DNA of 8,612 bases from Pseudomonadota bacterium (GCA_023416195.1 JAEZID010000205.1:1-8612), one strand, 5' to 3'. Shown: positions 1-6,003, numbered from the stretch's first letter. Notes: generated by a model not told the origin, from the sequence alone. Numbers and translations: made by a program.

Positions 1-57
1 CACGCCGGCCATCACGGCAACGGCCAGGGCTTTGGGTGCGAAGCGGATGTTCATCAT
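1..57 (-). CDS. N-terminus of an exported or membrane protein (partial)
   Basis: The reverse strand opens with two consecutive ATG codons (57-55 and 54-52) and stays open to the window edge, encoding MMNIRFAPKALAVAVMAGV. This is a short basic segment followed by an Ala/Val-rich hydrophobic run, the n- and h-region of a Sec signal peptide. A GGAG Shine-Dalgarno (reverse complement of 63-66) lies 5 nt before the first ATG and 8 nt before the second, so either start is plausible. The mature protein lies outside the window, so its function cannot be named. The gene is divergent from the radical SAM gene and shares its 5' region, including a hairpin immediately upstream of the ribosome binding site. 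Confidence 0.6.
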   Translation of the reverse strand, partial: MMNIRFAPKALAVAVMAGV

Positions 58-70
58 GGAAGCTCCAGGA

Positions 71-109
71 AACACTCTTGCCCAGGTGAACAGCTGAGGC
101 TTGAGTGTT
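71..109. repeat. Extended imperfect inverted repeat in the divergent intergenic region
   Basis: AACACTC (71-77) pairs perfectly with GAGTGTT (103-109). After a 2x2 T/T internal loop, GCC (80-82) pairs with GGC (98-100), and after a one-base bulge CAG (83-85) pairs with CTG (94-96), leaving an 8-base loop. This gives 13 base pairs in three blocks. On the minus strand it would end 4 nt before the Shine-Dalgarno of the gene starting at 57, so it could be a 5' leader structure controlling translation, or an operator in DNA form. There is no run of T after either arm, so it does not look like an intrinsic terminator. Confidence 0.45.
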
Positions 110-181
110 CTTCCATCGATCAACCGAGACGGGGCATGACATTTTTGGGCAGCCCGCGGACGACAATCTCGCGGTCGGGAT

Positions 182-196
182 GTTCTTGATTCGTTC
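182..196 (+). promoter_or_regulatory. LexA (SOS) box, exact GTTC-N7-GTTC
   Basis: The sequence GTTCTTGATTCGTTC is a perfect direct repeat of GTTC with a 7-base spacer, the established LexA recognition motif of Alphaproteobacteria. It ends 24 bases before the preferred ATG of the radical SAM gene (221), where it would cover or adjoin the promoter and allow LexA repression. A second, weaker match (GTTC-N7-GATC, one mismatch) lies at 107-121. No clear -35/-10 pair is visible, so the exact promoter is unknown. Confidence 0.7.
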
Positions 197-220
197 GAAT
201 TGTCATGCCATGCTCCGCGC

Positions 221-1300
221 ATGGTGGATGAACTGCCGGACAGAGCACGCAAGGGACGCGGGGCGATCAGCAACCGCAGCGGCCGGTACGAGCGCGAGGC
301 GCGCGTCGCCGTGGACGACGGCTGGGACAACAGCGAAGCCACGACAAAAAAAGTTCAGACCTTTGTCTTCGACGACACTGCGCGAACCATCATTAGCAAG
401 AACACATCTCCCGATGTCATCTTCGAGAAATCGATAAACCCATTTCGTGGGTGCGAGCACGCGTGCATTTATTGCTTTGCCCGCCCCACCCACGCGTATC
501 TCGGCCTGTCGCCCGGCCTGGATTTCGAGACGAAGATATTCCGCAAGGCCAAAGCGGCGGAACTCCTGGCCGCCGAGCTGCGGAGCAAGTCCTACCGCTG
601 CCAGCCCCTGGCGCTGGGCGCCAACACCGATCCCTATCAGCCCATCGAGCGGGACCAGCGCATCACCCGTGCAATCCTGGAGGTCTGCCGCGACTTCAAC
701 CAGCCGGTGATGATCATCACCAAATCGGCCCTGGTGCTGCGCGACCTCGATATCCTGGCGCCCATGGCGGCCAGGGGATTGGTCAACGTCGCCCTGTCCC
801 TCACCACGCTCGACCGCGATCTGGCGCGCCGCATGGAGCCGAGGGCCAGCACGCCGCACCGGCGCCTCGCCGCCATGCGGGAGCTGACGGCGGCCGGCGT
901 GCCGGTGGCCGTGCTGGCCAGCCCGATGATCCCGGCGCTGAACGACCACGAACTGGAAGCCATCCTCACGGCCGCGGCGGAGGCCGGGGCCCGTCAGGCC
1001 AATTACATCCTGCTGCGCCTGCCGCTGGAGATCGCCGGCCTGTTCGAGGAATGGCTTCGCGAACACGCGCCGAACCGGGCGGACCGCGTGCTCAGCCTGA
1101 TCCGCCAGTGCCGCGACGGGGAACTCTACAAGTCGCAGTTCGGCACCAGAATGAAGGGCTCCGGCCCCATCGCGGAGCTGTTGTCGAAGCGCTTCAAACT
1201 GGCTTGCAGGCGCCTTGGCCTCAACGGCCGCGACGCCGACCTGAACTGTGCCGACTTCAGGGCGCCACCGGCGCCGGGCGATCAGCTGGCGCTGTTCTGA
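221..1300 (+). CDS. PA0069-family (SplB-like) radical SAM protein
   Basis: A radical SAM enzyme of the COG1533 'DNA repair photolyase' group, PA0069 family, about 359 residues and normal in length. The family N-terminal motif KGRGAISN is at residues 11-18. The [4Fe-4S] cluster ligands form C78-x3-C82-x2-C85 in GCEHACIYC. The block GANTDPYQPIE at 133-143 is highly characteristic of this family. The family is related to spore photoproduct lyase, but its substrate is not established, so a repair role is inference. I prefer ATG 221: the frame is open from a TTG at 200, but the family motif begins soon after the ATG and neither start has a good Shine-Dalgarno. An exact alphaproteobacterial LexA box sits just upstream, suggesting DNA-damage induction. 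The gene ends 16 bases before the convergent DUF1428 gene, with no terminator visible between them. Confidence 0.93.
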   Translation: MVDELPDRARKGRGAISNRSGRYEREARVAVDDGWDNSEATTKKVQTFVFDDTARTIISKNTSPDVIFEKSINPFRGCEHACIYCFARPTHAYLGLSPGLDFETKIFRKAKAAELLAAELRSKSYRCQPLALGANTDPYQPIERDQRITRAILEVCRDFNQPVMIITKSALVLRDLDILAPMAARGLVNVALSLTTLDRDLARRMEPRASTPHRRLAAMRELTAAGVPVAVLASPMIPALNDHELEAILTAAAEAGARQANYILLRLPLEIAGLFEEWLREHAPNRADRVLSLIRQCRDGELYKSQFGTRMKGSGPIAELLSKRFKLACRRLGLNGRDADLNCADFRAPPAPGDQLALF

Positions 1301-1316
1301 TCGCGGCGACGAACCC

Positions 1317-1682
1317 TCAAAGCTCGACGACCGGCGCGAACCCGCCGAAGATCATCCGCTTGCCGTCGAACGGCATCGGGTTCGTCTCCGGATTGATCCG
1401 GTCGTCGGTCGTCATGATCTCGGTCATGCGCCGCATGGCGGCGTCCCGCGTCGCCTTGTCGGGCCATTCGACCCAGGACAGGACGACGGTCTCGTCGTCG
1501 GTCGCCTGCACGGCCCTGCGGAAATCGGTCAACTTGCCGTCGGGCACGTCGTCACCCCAGCATTCGAGAACGCGCGTGGCGCCGAGTTCCTTGAACAGGC
1601 CGTCCGCCTTGACCGCGTGATCGATGAACTCCTGCTTGCGGGCGGTCGGAACCGCGATCACGAAACCGTCGATATAGGACAT
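1317..1682 (-). CDS. DUF1428 family protein (YbaA-like)
   Basis: A 121-residue single-domain protein that matches DUF1428 along its whole length. Hallmarks are the N-terminal MSYIDGFVIAVP, the internal ECWGDDVPDGKLTDFRRAV, the SWVEWPDK segment, and the C-terminal NPMPFDGKRMIFGGF. The family adopts a dimeric alpha-beta barrel-like fold and has no firmly established reaction. The start at 1682 is fixed by a strong GGAGG Shine-Dalgarno 4 nt upstream (reverse complement of 1687-1691) and by the conserved N-terminus; the open frame upstream to 1919 is the shadow of the neighbouring VOC gene. It is the last gene of the five-gene operon, 26 bases after the preceding stop. No signal peptide or membrane segment is seen. 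Confidence 0.93.
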   Translation of the reverse strand: MSYIDGFVIAVPTARKQEFIDHAVKADGLFKELGATRVLECWGDDVPDGKLTDFRRAVQATDDETVVLSWVEWPDKATRDAAMRRMTEIMTTDDRINPETNPMPFDGKRMIFGGFAPVVEL

Positions 1683-1708
1683 GTTTCCTCCCTGTCGGGC
1701 TGGTTGGG

Positions 1709-2179
1709 TCAGGCTGGTTGGAAGGCCGTTTCGAGCGCCGCGATGTCGATCTTGTTCATCCGCATCATGGCGGCCCGCGCGCGGGATGCGGCCGTGGCGT
1801 CCGGATCGTTGAGCAGCCGGGGCAGCACCTCCGGTACGATCTGCCAGGACACGCCGAACCGGTCGGCGAGCCAGCCGCACATGCTCTCCTTGCCGCCATC
1901 GGCGAGCAGGGCGGACCACAATCGGTCGGTTTCGTCCTGATCCTTCGTGAGCACGCTGATCGAGGCGGCGGGCGAATGCTCGAACATCTCACCGGCCGTC
2001 AGGATCATCATCGGCGCGCCGGCCAGGGTGAACTCGACGACCATGGGGTCGTCGGGGTTGCCGTGATCGACCACGGCGTCGATGCGGCTGTCCGGCAGAA
2101 GACTCACGTAGAATCGGGCGGCGTCGATCCCACGGCGCGCAAACCAGAGGCAGGTGCGAACCTTTCGGGGTCCGGTCAT
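1709..2179 (-). CDS. VOC family protein (3-dmu-9_3-mt / PhnB-like)
   Basis: A 156-residue protein of the vicinal oxygen chelate superfamily, in the group labelled '3-demethylubiquinone-9 3-methyltransferase' in domain databases (a misleading name; such proteins are not UbiG). Seen here: the N-terminal block TCLWFARRGIDAARFYVSL at 9-27, the strand VVEFTLAGAPMMILTAG at 47-63, and the family's CGWLADRFGVSWQIVP at 101-116, followed by the C-terminal MMRMNKIDIAALE helix. The ATG overlaps the stop of the preceding VOC gene as ATGA, and a GGGGAGG Shine-Dalgarno lies 7 nt upstream inside that gene, so the two are translationally coupled. VOC proteins bind metals and act on or sequester small molecules (dioxygenases, glyoxalases, resistance proteins). 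The substrate here is unknown. Confidence 0.93.
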   Translation of the reverse strand: MTGPRKVRTCLWFARRGIDAARFYVSLLPDSRIDAVVDHGNPDDPMVVEFTLAGAPMMILTAGEMFEHSPAASISVLTKDQDETDRLWSALLADGGKESMCGWLADRFGVSWQIVPEVLPRLLNDPDATAASRARAAMMRMNKIDIAALETAFQPA

Positions 2180-2613
2180 GACGTCGCCTCCCCGCCCACG
2201 GCTTTCGCCCCGGCGTAGTTCAGCATCCAGGGCGTGCCGAAACGGTCGGTGAACATGACGAAGCGCTCGGCCCAGAAGGTCTCGCCGGCTGGCATCCCGA
2301 TCGACCGGGCGTCCTTCGCCAGCGCCTCGAACATGCGGTCGAACTCGGCGCGCGACGCCGGGGCAACCGACACGGCGAAGCCCTGCGGCGGCTCATACAT
2401 GCCATCCGGCACGTCCGAGGCCATGATCGTGGCGGTGCCCAGTTTCATCGCCATGTTCATCACGAGATCGTCGCTGCCGGGCATGCGGTTGTCCGGGGCC
2501 GGCGCGTCGCCGTTGCGGAGCACGCCCACGATCTGCCCGCCGAGGGTTTCGGCGTAATGGGTCATCGCCTCCAGGCAATTGCCGTTGAAGAAGAGATAGA
2601 TGATCGGTTCCAT
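2176..2613 (-). CDS. VOC family protein, PhnB/YjdN-like
   Basis: A 145-residue VOC protein close to E. coli YjdN (formerly PhnB). It opens with MEPIIYLFFNGNCLEAMTHY, typical of the group, and carries LVMNMAMKLGTATIMASDVP (50-69), GFAVSV, a FDRMFEALA helix, and the conserved C-terminal block ETFWAERFVMFTDRFGTPWM at 111-130. The start at 2613 is supported by GGGAGG 7 nt upstream and by the conserved N-terminus. The gene begins 19 bases after the AHSA1 gene ends and overlaps the next VOC gene by four bases. E. coli YjdN has no proven enzymatic activity, so naming it a phosphonate enzyme would be unjustified. Two different VOC subtypes in tandem may form a heterodimer or act on related ligands, which is inference. 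Confidence 0.93.
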   Translation of the reverse strand: MEPIIYLFFNGNCLEAMTHYAETLGGQIVGVLRNGDAPAPDNRMPGSDDLVMNMAMKLGTATIMASDVPDGMYEPPQGFAVSVAPASRAEFDRMFEALAKDARSIGMPAGETFWAERFVMFTDRFGTPWMLNYAGAKAVGGEATS

Positions 2614-2632
2614 GGATGTTCCTCCCGTGTTT

Positions 2633-3097
2633 TCAAAGTGTCTTGGCAAGCGCCAGGAGTTGGTCGGTGGCCTTGCCCCAGCCCTCGTGAAAGCCCATCG
2701 CCTCGTGTTCGTTGCGCGCCTCGACACTCCAGTGCATGGCGCGCGCGGTGTAGCGGGTCTGGCCGGCGCCCGCGTCCTCGAACAGCACTTCCCCCGTCAT
2801 GAAGGCGCGCGACGAGGGCCGCCAGCCGGGGCGGAAAGCGTCGGTGAACACCAGACGCTCCTTCTCGACGACCTCCAGAAAGACGCCGGGCTCCCCGAAC
2901 TGCTCGCCGTTTGGGCCGTTCATCAGCGTGAAGAACTCGCCGCCGGGGCGCAGGTCGATGCGCGCCTCCGACACGTACCAGGGCTTGGGGCAGAACCACT
3001 GCTTGAGAAGGTCGGGCTCGACCCAGCAGCGCCAGAGCTTGTAACGCGGCACGTCCAGGATGCGGGTCAGAACGAGATCGCTCTCGGCATCAGTCAT
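2633..3097 (-). CDS. AHSA1-type SRPBCC domain protein
   Basis: A 154-residue protein covering one SRPBCC (START/Bet v1-like) domain of the Aha1 C-terminal-like (AHSA1) type. The recognisable N-terminal pattern is LTRILDVPRYKLWRCWVEP followed by LLKQWFCPKPW (about residues 10-40), then the LRPGGEFF strand, the FLEVVEKERLVFTDAF block, and the C-terminal GFHEGWGKATDQLLAL helix that closes the hydrophobic ligand cavity. The bacterial family binds lipophilic small molecules; most members are uncharacterised. The ATG overlaps the 3' end of the TetR gene by 8 bases and has a purine-rich AAAGGGGG Shine-Dalgarno within that gene, indicating co-transcription and probable translational coupling to the regulator. 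No signal peptide is present, so it is cytoplasmic. Confidence 0.93.
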   Translation of the reverse strand: MTDAESDLVLTRILDVPRYKLWRCWVEPDLLKQWFCPKPWYVSEARIDLRPGGEFFTLMNGPNGEQFGEPGVFLEVVEKERLVFTDAFRPGWRPSSRAFMTGEVLFEDAGAGQTRYTARAMHWSVEARNEHEAMGFHEGWGKATDQLLALAKTL

Positions 3098-3734
3098 GGG
3101 AGCCCCCTTTCGGTTGTGGCTGCGAGAAGAGCAGCCCGAGATAGCGCTTCAGGTGATCGACGCTTTCCAGCGCGACGGCGCGCGCGCCCGTCGCCTTCGC
3201 GAGGATGAAGGCGCCCTGGAGGACGGCCTGGGTGTGCGCCGCGAGGCTCGCCGGGGTCCAGTCGGCCTCGATCCGGCGCGCCGCCATGGCCGCCGCGATG
3301 TCCGGCTCAAGCGTCGCGGCGTGACCGAAGATGCTGGCGGCGCAGGCCTCGCGGATCGCGGGATGCGACCCATAGACCTCCTGCGCCATGGTCCCGACCA
3401 GACAGGTGAACTCGGCGAGATCGCCGTCGATGATCGACTTGCGGAACTCGACATAGCCGAGCAGACGGTCGAACGGATCCTCAAGCCGATTGTAGGGCGC
3501 GCCCGCGAAAAACGCCGAGGTCGTTTCCGCCCAATAGGCGGCGGCGGCGACGCCGAGCGCCTCCTTGTTCTCGAAATGATGGAAGAACGCCCCCTTCGTG
3601 ACGCCGGCCGCCTTGCAGAGGTCATCGACCGACGTCGCCGCAAAGCCCTTGGCCCGGATGAGGTCCCGCGCCGCTTCGAGAAGGCGGGTGCGGGCGTCGC
3701 CGCGCTCGGGGTGATGTTTCGTGGGTCTCGCCAT
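3090..3734 (-). CDS. TetR/AcrR family transcriptional regulator
   Basis: A 214-residue one-component regulator. The N-terminal DNA-binding domain contains the TetR signature: TRLLEAARDLIRAKGFAATS (16-35), then the helix-turn-helix SVDDLCKAAGVTKGAFFHHF (35-54) and ENKEAL. The remaining roughly 150 residues form a helical ligand-binding and dimerisation domain without a diagnostic ligand motif. The start at 3734 is chosen because MARPTKHHPERGDARTRLLEAA is the normal N-terminal layout; the open frame further upstream is a GC-rich shadow. The Shine-Dalgarno is weak. An inverted repeat 10 bases before the start is a likely autoregulatory operator. It is the first gene of the operon and is divergent from the DUF808 gene. 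It probably represses its own operon until an unknown small molecule binds. Confidence 0.94.
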   Translation of the reverse strand: MARPTKHHPERGDARTRLLEAARDLIRAKGFAATSVDDLCKAAGVTKGAFFHHFENKEALGVAAAAYWAETTSAFFAGAPYNRLEDPFDRLLGYVEFRKSIIDGDLAEFTCLVGTMAQEVYGSHPAIREACAASIFGHAATLEPDIAAAMAARRIEADWTPASLAAHTQAVLQGAFILAKATGARAVALESVDHLKRYLGLLFSQPQPKGGSHD

Positions 3735-3743
3735 GCCAGAAAA

Positions 3744-3761
3744 ATACCGTACGGTTGGTAT
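3744..3761. promoter_or_regulatory. Probable TetR operator
   Basis: ATACCGTACGGTTGGTAT has perfect outer arms ATACC/GGTAT around 8 bases and contains a perfect inner palindrome ACCGTACGGT (3746-3755). The overlapping, offset dyads are typical of TetR-family operators that bind one or two dimers. It lies 10 bases upstream of the tetR-like start codon, in the only intergenic space that could hold the operon promoter, and about 100 bases from the divergent DUF808 gene, which could also be affected. Assignment to the adjacent regulator is inferred from position and symmetry. Confidence 0.6.
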
Positions 3762-3814
3762 GCTCGTCAACGGGCAAGGACCTGAGGCACCGTGACCAAG
3801 CCGTTCCCGGCCTT

Positions 3815-3829
3815 CGTGTGTTACACACG
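3815..3829. promoter_or_regulatory. 15-bp perfect palindrome upstream of the DUF808 gene
   Basis: CGTGTGTTACACACG has 7-base arms around a single central base. The loop is too small for an RNA hairpin of full length, so a protein-binding site is more likely than a terminator. It lies 31 bases before the GTG of the DUF808 gene and 53 bases from the TetR-type operator. Its sequence differs from that operator, so a different regulator may bind here. The regulator is not identifiable from sequence. Confidence 0.4.
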
Positions 3830-3860
3830 GACGTTGCAGCCATAGAGGGGAGCGCTCCGC

Positions 3861-4919
3861 GTGAGCACGGGGTTGATTGCACTGCTGGACGATGTGGTCG
3901 GGCTGGCGAAGGTCGCCGCCGCCTCGCTCGACGATGCCGCCGCGCAGGCGACGAAGGCCGGCGCCAAGGCCGCCGGGGTCGTGGTGGACGACGCGGCGGT
4001 GACGCCCCGCTACGTGGTGGGCTTCACGGCGGACCGGGAATTGCCCATCGTCGGGCGAATCGCCGTGGGCTCCCTGAAGAACAAGCTGCTGTACCTGCTG
4101 CCGGCCGCCCTGGTGCTCAGCCTCGTCGCGCCCTGGGCGATCACGCCGCTGCTGATGCTGGGCGGCGCCTTCCTCTGTTACGAGGGGGCGGAAAAGGTGT
4201 ACGAGGCGCTGTGGCCGCATGCCGAACACCACGGCACCGGCGGGCAGGTCCCCGAACCGGGCCAGGACGCCACCAGGCTGGAGGAGGAGAAGGTCTCCAG
4301 CGCCATCAAGACCGACCTGATCCTGTCGGCCGAGATCATGGCGATCACGCTGTCCACCGTCGCGGCCGAGACCTCTTCCTTCTGGTCGCAGGCGATCATC
4401 CTCGCCATCGTCGGCACCGGGATCACCATCGTGGTTTATGGGTCGGTGGCCCTGATCGTGAAGGCGGACGACGCCGGCGTGGCCTTGGCACAGAACGGCC
4501 GACCCGCGTCCAGCCTGCTCGGCCTGCGCGATCCCGGCGCCGGGGAGGCGGGCGGCGCCGACCGAGCACTGCGCCCCATGACCCAGGGGATCGGCCGCGC
4601 CCTGGTCCATGGCATGCCCTTCTTCCTCAAGCTGCTCAGCATCGTCGGGACGGCCGCGATGCTGTGGGTCGGCGGCGGCATCATCGTCCACGGGCTGGAG
4701 GGCTATGGCGTCCCGGCCATCGGGCACGCGATCCATAACGCCGCCGTGGCCGTGGGCCATGCCGTGCCGGCCGGCGCCGCCGCGGTGGAATGGCTGGTGA
4801 CGGCCGCCGGGTCGGGCCTGTTCGGCCTCGCCGTCGGCGCGGTTCTGATCCCCCTCGTCCACAAGGTCGCGGCGCCGCTGTTCCGAAAGCTGCCGCCGTT
4901 CCGCACACAGAAAGGCTGA
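3861..4919 (+). CDS. DUF808 family inner-membrane protein (YedI-like)
   Basis: A 352-residue protein that matches DUF808 throughout. The N-terminus (MSTGLIALLDDVVGLAKVAA, then SLDDAAAQATKAGAKAAGVV and DDAAVTPRYVVGF) is the family hallmark. Hydrophobic spans near residues 76-105, 176-200, 255-277 and 312-335 indicate a polytopic inner-membrane protein; the segment LLPAALVLSLVAPWAITPLL and the following CYEGAEKVYEAL are also family-typical. E. coli YedI is the reference member; its function is unknown. The GTG start follows a GGGGAG Shine-Dalgarno 8 nt upstream and gives the conserved N-terminus. It is divergent from the TetR operon and followed 76 bases later by the HtrA-like gene on the same strand, so co-transcription is possible but the gap holds two hairpins. 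Confidence 0.93.
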   Translation: MSTGLIALLDDVVGLAKVAAASLDDAAAQATKAGAKAAGVVVDDAAVTPRYVVGFTADRELPIVGRIAVGSLKNKLLYLLPAALVLSLVAPWAITPLLMLGGAFLCYEGAEKVYEALWPHAEHHGTGGQVPEPGQDATRLEEEKVSSAIKTDLILSAEIMAITLSTVAAETSSFWSQAIILAIVGTGITIVVYGSVALIVKADDAGVALAQNGRPASSLLGLRDPGAGEAGGADRALRPMTQGIGRALVHGMPFFLKLLSIVGTAAMLWVGGGIIVHGLEGYGVPAIGHAIHNAAVAVGHAVPAGAAAVEWLVTAAGSGLFGLAVGAVLIPLVHKVAAPLFRKLPPFRTQKG

Positions 4920-4930
4920 CGCCTGTTTTC

Positions 4931-4946
4931 GGGACCGCGCAGTCCC
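4931..4946 (+). other. Small hairpin after the DUF808 gene
   Basis: GGGAC (4931-4935) and GTCCC (4942-4946) form a perfect 5-bp stem with a 6-base loop, starting 11 bases after the DUF808 stop codon. No T-run follows, so it is at best a weak or factor-assisted terminator or an RNA-stabilising 3' structure. In such GC-rich sequence a chance occurrence is possible. Confidence 0.3.
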
Positions 4947-4960
4947 CACCTTGCCGGTAT

Positions 4961-4979
4961 GGGCGGCACGCGGCCGCCC
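4961..4979 (+). promoter_or_regulatory. Hairpin directly upstream of the HtrA-like gene's RBS
   Basis: GGGCGGC (4961-4967) and GCCGCCC (4973-4979) form a perfect 7-bp all-GC stem with an ACGCG loop. It ends 4 bases before the AAGGAG Shine-Dalgarno (4984-4989) of the gene at 4996. There is no T tract. It could end or pause readthrough from the DUF808 gene, or protect the leader and tune translation. The pairing is certain; the function is inference. Confidence 0.4.
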
Positions 4980-4995
4980 ACCGAAGGAGACCTGA

Positions 4996-5976
4996 ATGCC
5001 ATCCTCCAACGACTGGCGCATCCCGCCGGAGTTCCAGCCCGATCCCGGCGATCTGGCCTACGACCTGGATGAGGCGCTCGCCTCCGTGGTGTCCCTGCGC
5101 GCGACCGTTCCGGAAGACGCCTACACGGCGGAGGCGCTGGGTACCGAACGCGTGGGGCAAGGCGCTGTGATCCGCGACGACGGGCTGGTGCTGACCATCG
5201 GCTATCTGATCGTCGAGGCCGAGGAGGTGTGGCTGACCACCAACGAGGGGCGGGCCGCGCGGGGGCATGTCGTGGCCTACGATCACGTCACCGGATTCGG
5301 CCTCGTCCAGGCGCTGTCGCCGCTCGGCGCGCCGGCCCTGCGGCTCGGCGACTCCCGCCGTGCGGAGGCGGGAGTGTCGGTGGTGGTCGGCGGGGCCGGC
5401 GGGCGCCATCACTCCCTGTCGGCCCAGGTGGTCGCCCGGCAGGAGTTCGCCGGCTATTGGGAATATCTGCTCGACGACGCCATCTTCACCGCCCCCGCCC
5501 ACCCGAACTGGGGCGGAACCGCGCTTCTTGGCGCGCAGGGCGAACTGCTCGGCATCGGGTCGCTCCAGTTGCAATACCGGGTGCAGGGCGGGCGCGTCAT
5601 GCCGCTGAACATGAGCGTGCCCATCGACCTGCTGAAGCCGATCCTGGACGACATGCTGACGCTGGGCCGGGTCGGCGGACCATCGCGCCCCTGGCTCGGC
5701 CTCTACGCGACGGAGGACGAGCGGTCGCGCATCGTGCTGGTCGGGCTGGCCGGCGACGGCCCGGCGCAGAAGGCCGAACTGCGCGCCGGCGACAGCGTGC
5801 GGGCGGTGGCCGGCACACCGGTCGCCTCGCTGGCGGACTTCTACCGGGCGCTGTGGGCGCTCGGGTTGGCCGGGGTGGACGTGCCGCTGACCCTGGAGCG
5901 CGAGGGCGACGTCTTCGACGTGCGGATCGGCTCAGCCGACCGCAACGACTACCTGAAGGTCGGTTCCCGGCATTGA
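4996..5976 (+). CDS. HtrA/S1C-like trypsin-fold protein with PDZ domain, catalytic triad apparently lost
   Basis: A 326-residue protein with a trypsin-like domain (about 25-220) and a PDZ domain (about 230-313). The HtrA framework is clear: GQGAVIRDDGLVLTIGYLI at 54-72, APALRLGDS at 112-120, GGTALLGAQGELLGIGS at 173-189, and a PDZ with GLAGDGPAQKAELRAGDSV (250-268). Aligned to HtrA motifs, the catalytic His of 'LTNxHV' is Tyr70, the Asp of 'TDxAxL' is Gly100, and the Ser of 'GNSGGP' is Trp172 in PNWGGT; no serine occurs between residues 143 and 188. It is therefore probably a pseudoprotease acting through binding. No signal peptide or membrane anchor is seen at the N-terminus (MPSSNDWRIP), unlike periplasmic HtrA proteins, so it may be cytoplasmic. 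AAGGAG 6 nt before the ATG supports this start. Most automated annotation would call it an S1C serine protease. Confidence 0.88.
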   Translation: MPSSNDWRIPPEFQPDPGDLAYDLDEALASVVSLRATVPEDAYTAEALGTERVGQGAVIRDDGLVLTIGYLIVEAEEVWLTTNEGRAARGHVVAYDHVTGFGLVQALSPLGAPALRLGDSRRAEAGVSVVVGGAGGRHHSLSAQVVARQEFAGYWEYLLDDAIFTAPAHPNWGGTALLGAQGELLGIGSLQLQYRVQGGRVMPLNMSVPIDLLKPILDDMLTLGRVGGPSRPWLGLYATEDERSRIVLVGLAGDGPAQKAELRAGDSVRAVAGTPVASLADFYRALWALGLAGVDVPLTLEREGDVFDVRIGSADRNDYLKVGSRH

Positions 5977-6003
5977 TCGGGCATTGATTGATCTGGCGTT
6001 GGC

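Noticed and set aside
105..437. Plus-strand 110-residue open frame starting at a GTG
   Set aside because: It mostly overlaps the radical SAM gene in another frame, has a low-complexity Arg/Ser/Thr-rich translation and no family resemblance.
203..1066. Long reverse-strand open frame opposite the radical SAM gene
   Set aside because: Antisense shadow produced by high GC; its translation is Arg/Gly/Gln/His-rich with no recognisable domain, while the opposite strand encodes a conserved enzyme.
3755..4738. 327-residue plus-strand open frame overlapping the DUF808 gene
   Set aside because: Arg/Gly-rich shadow in another frame of the conserved DUF808 sequence.
3735..5021. Upstream extension of the TetR frame to a 643-residue protein
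   Set aside because: The extension is antisense to the DUF808 gene, reads as low-complexity Gly/Arg/Asp/His-rich sequence, and the normal TetR N-terminus begins at 3734 beside an operator.
5969..5992. Direct repeat of GGCATTGAT around the stop of the HtrA-like gene, and TTGAT motifs resembling half an FNR/FixK box
   Set aside because: The repeat is only 9 bases, and no second half-site (ATCAA) follows TTGAT at the 4-base spacing, so neither a control site nor an attachment site is supported.
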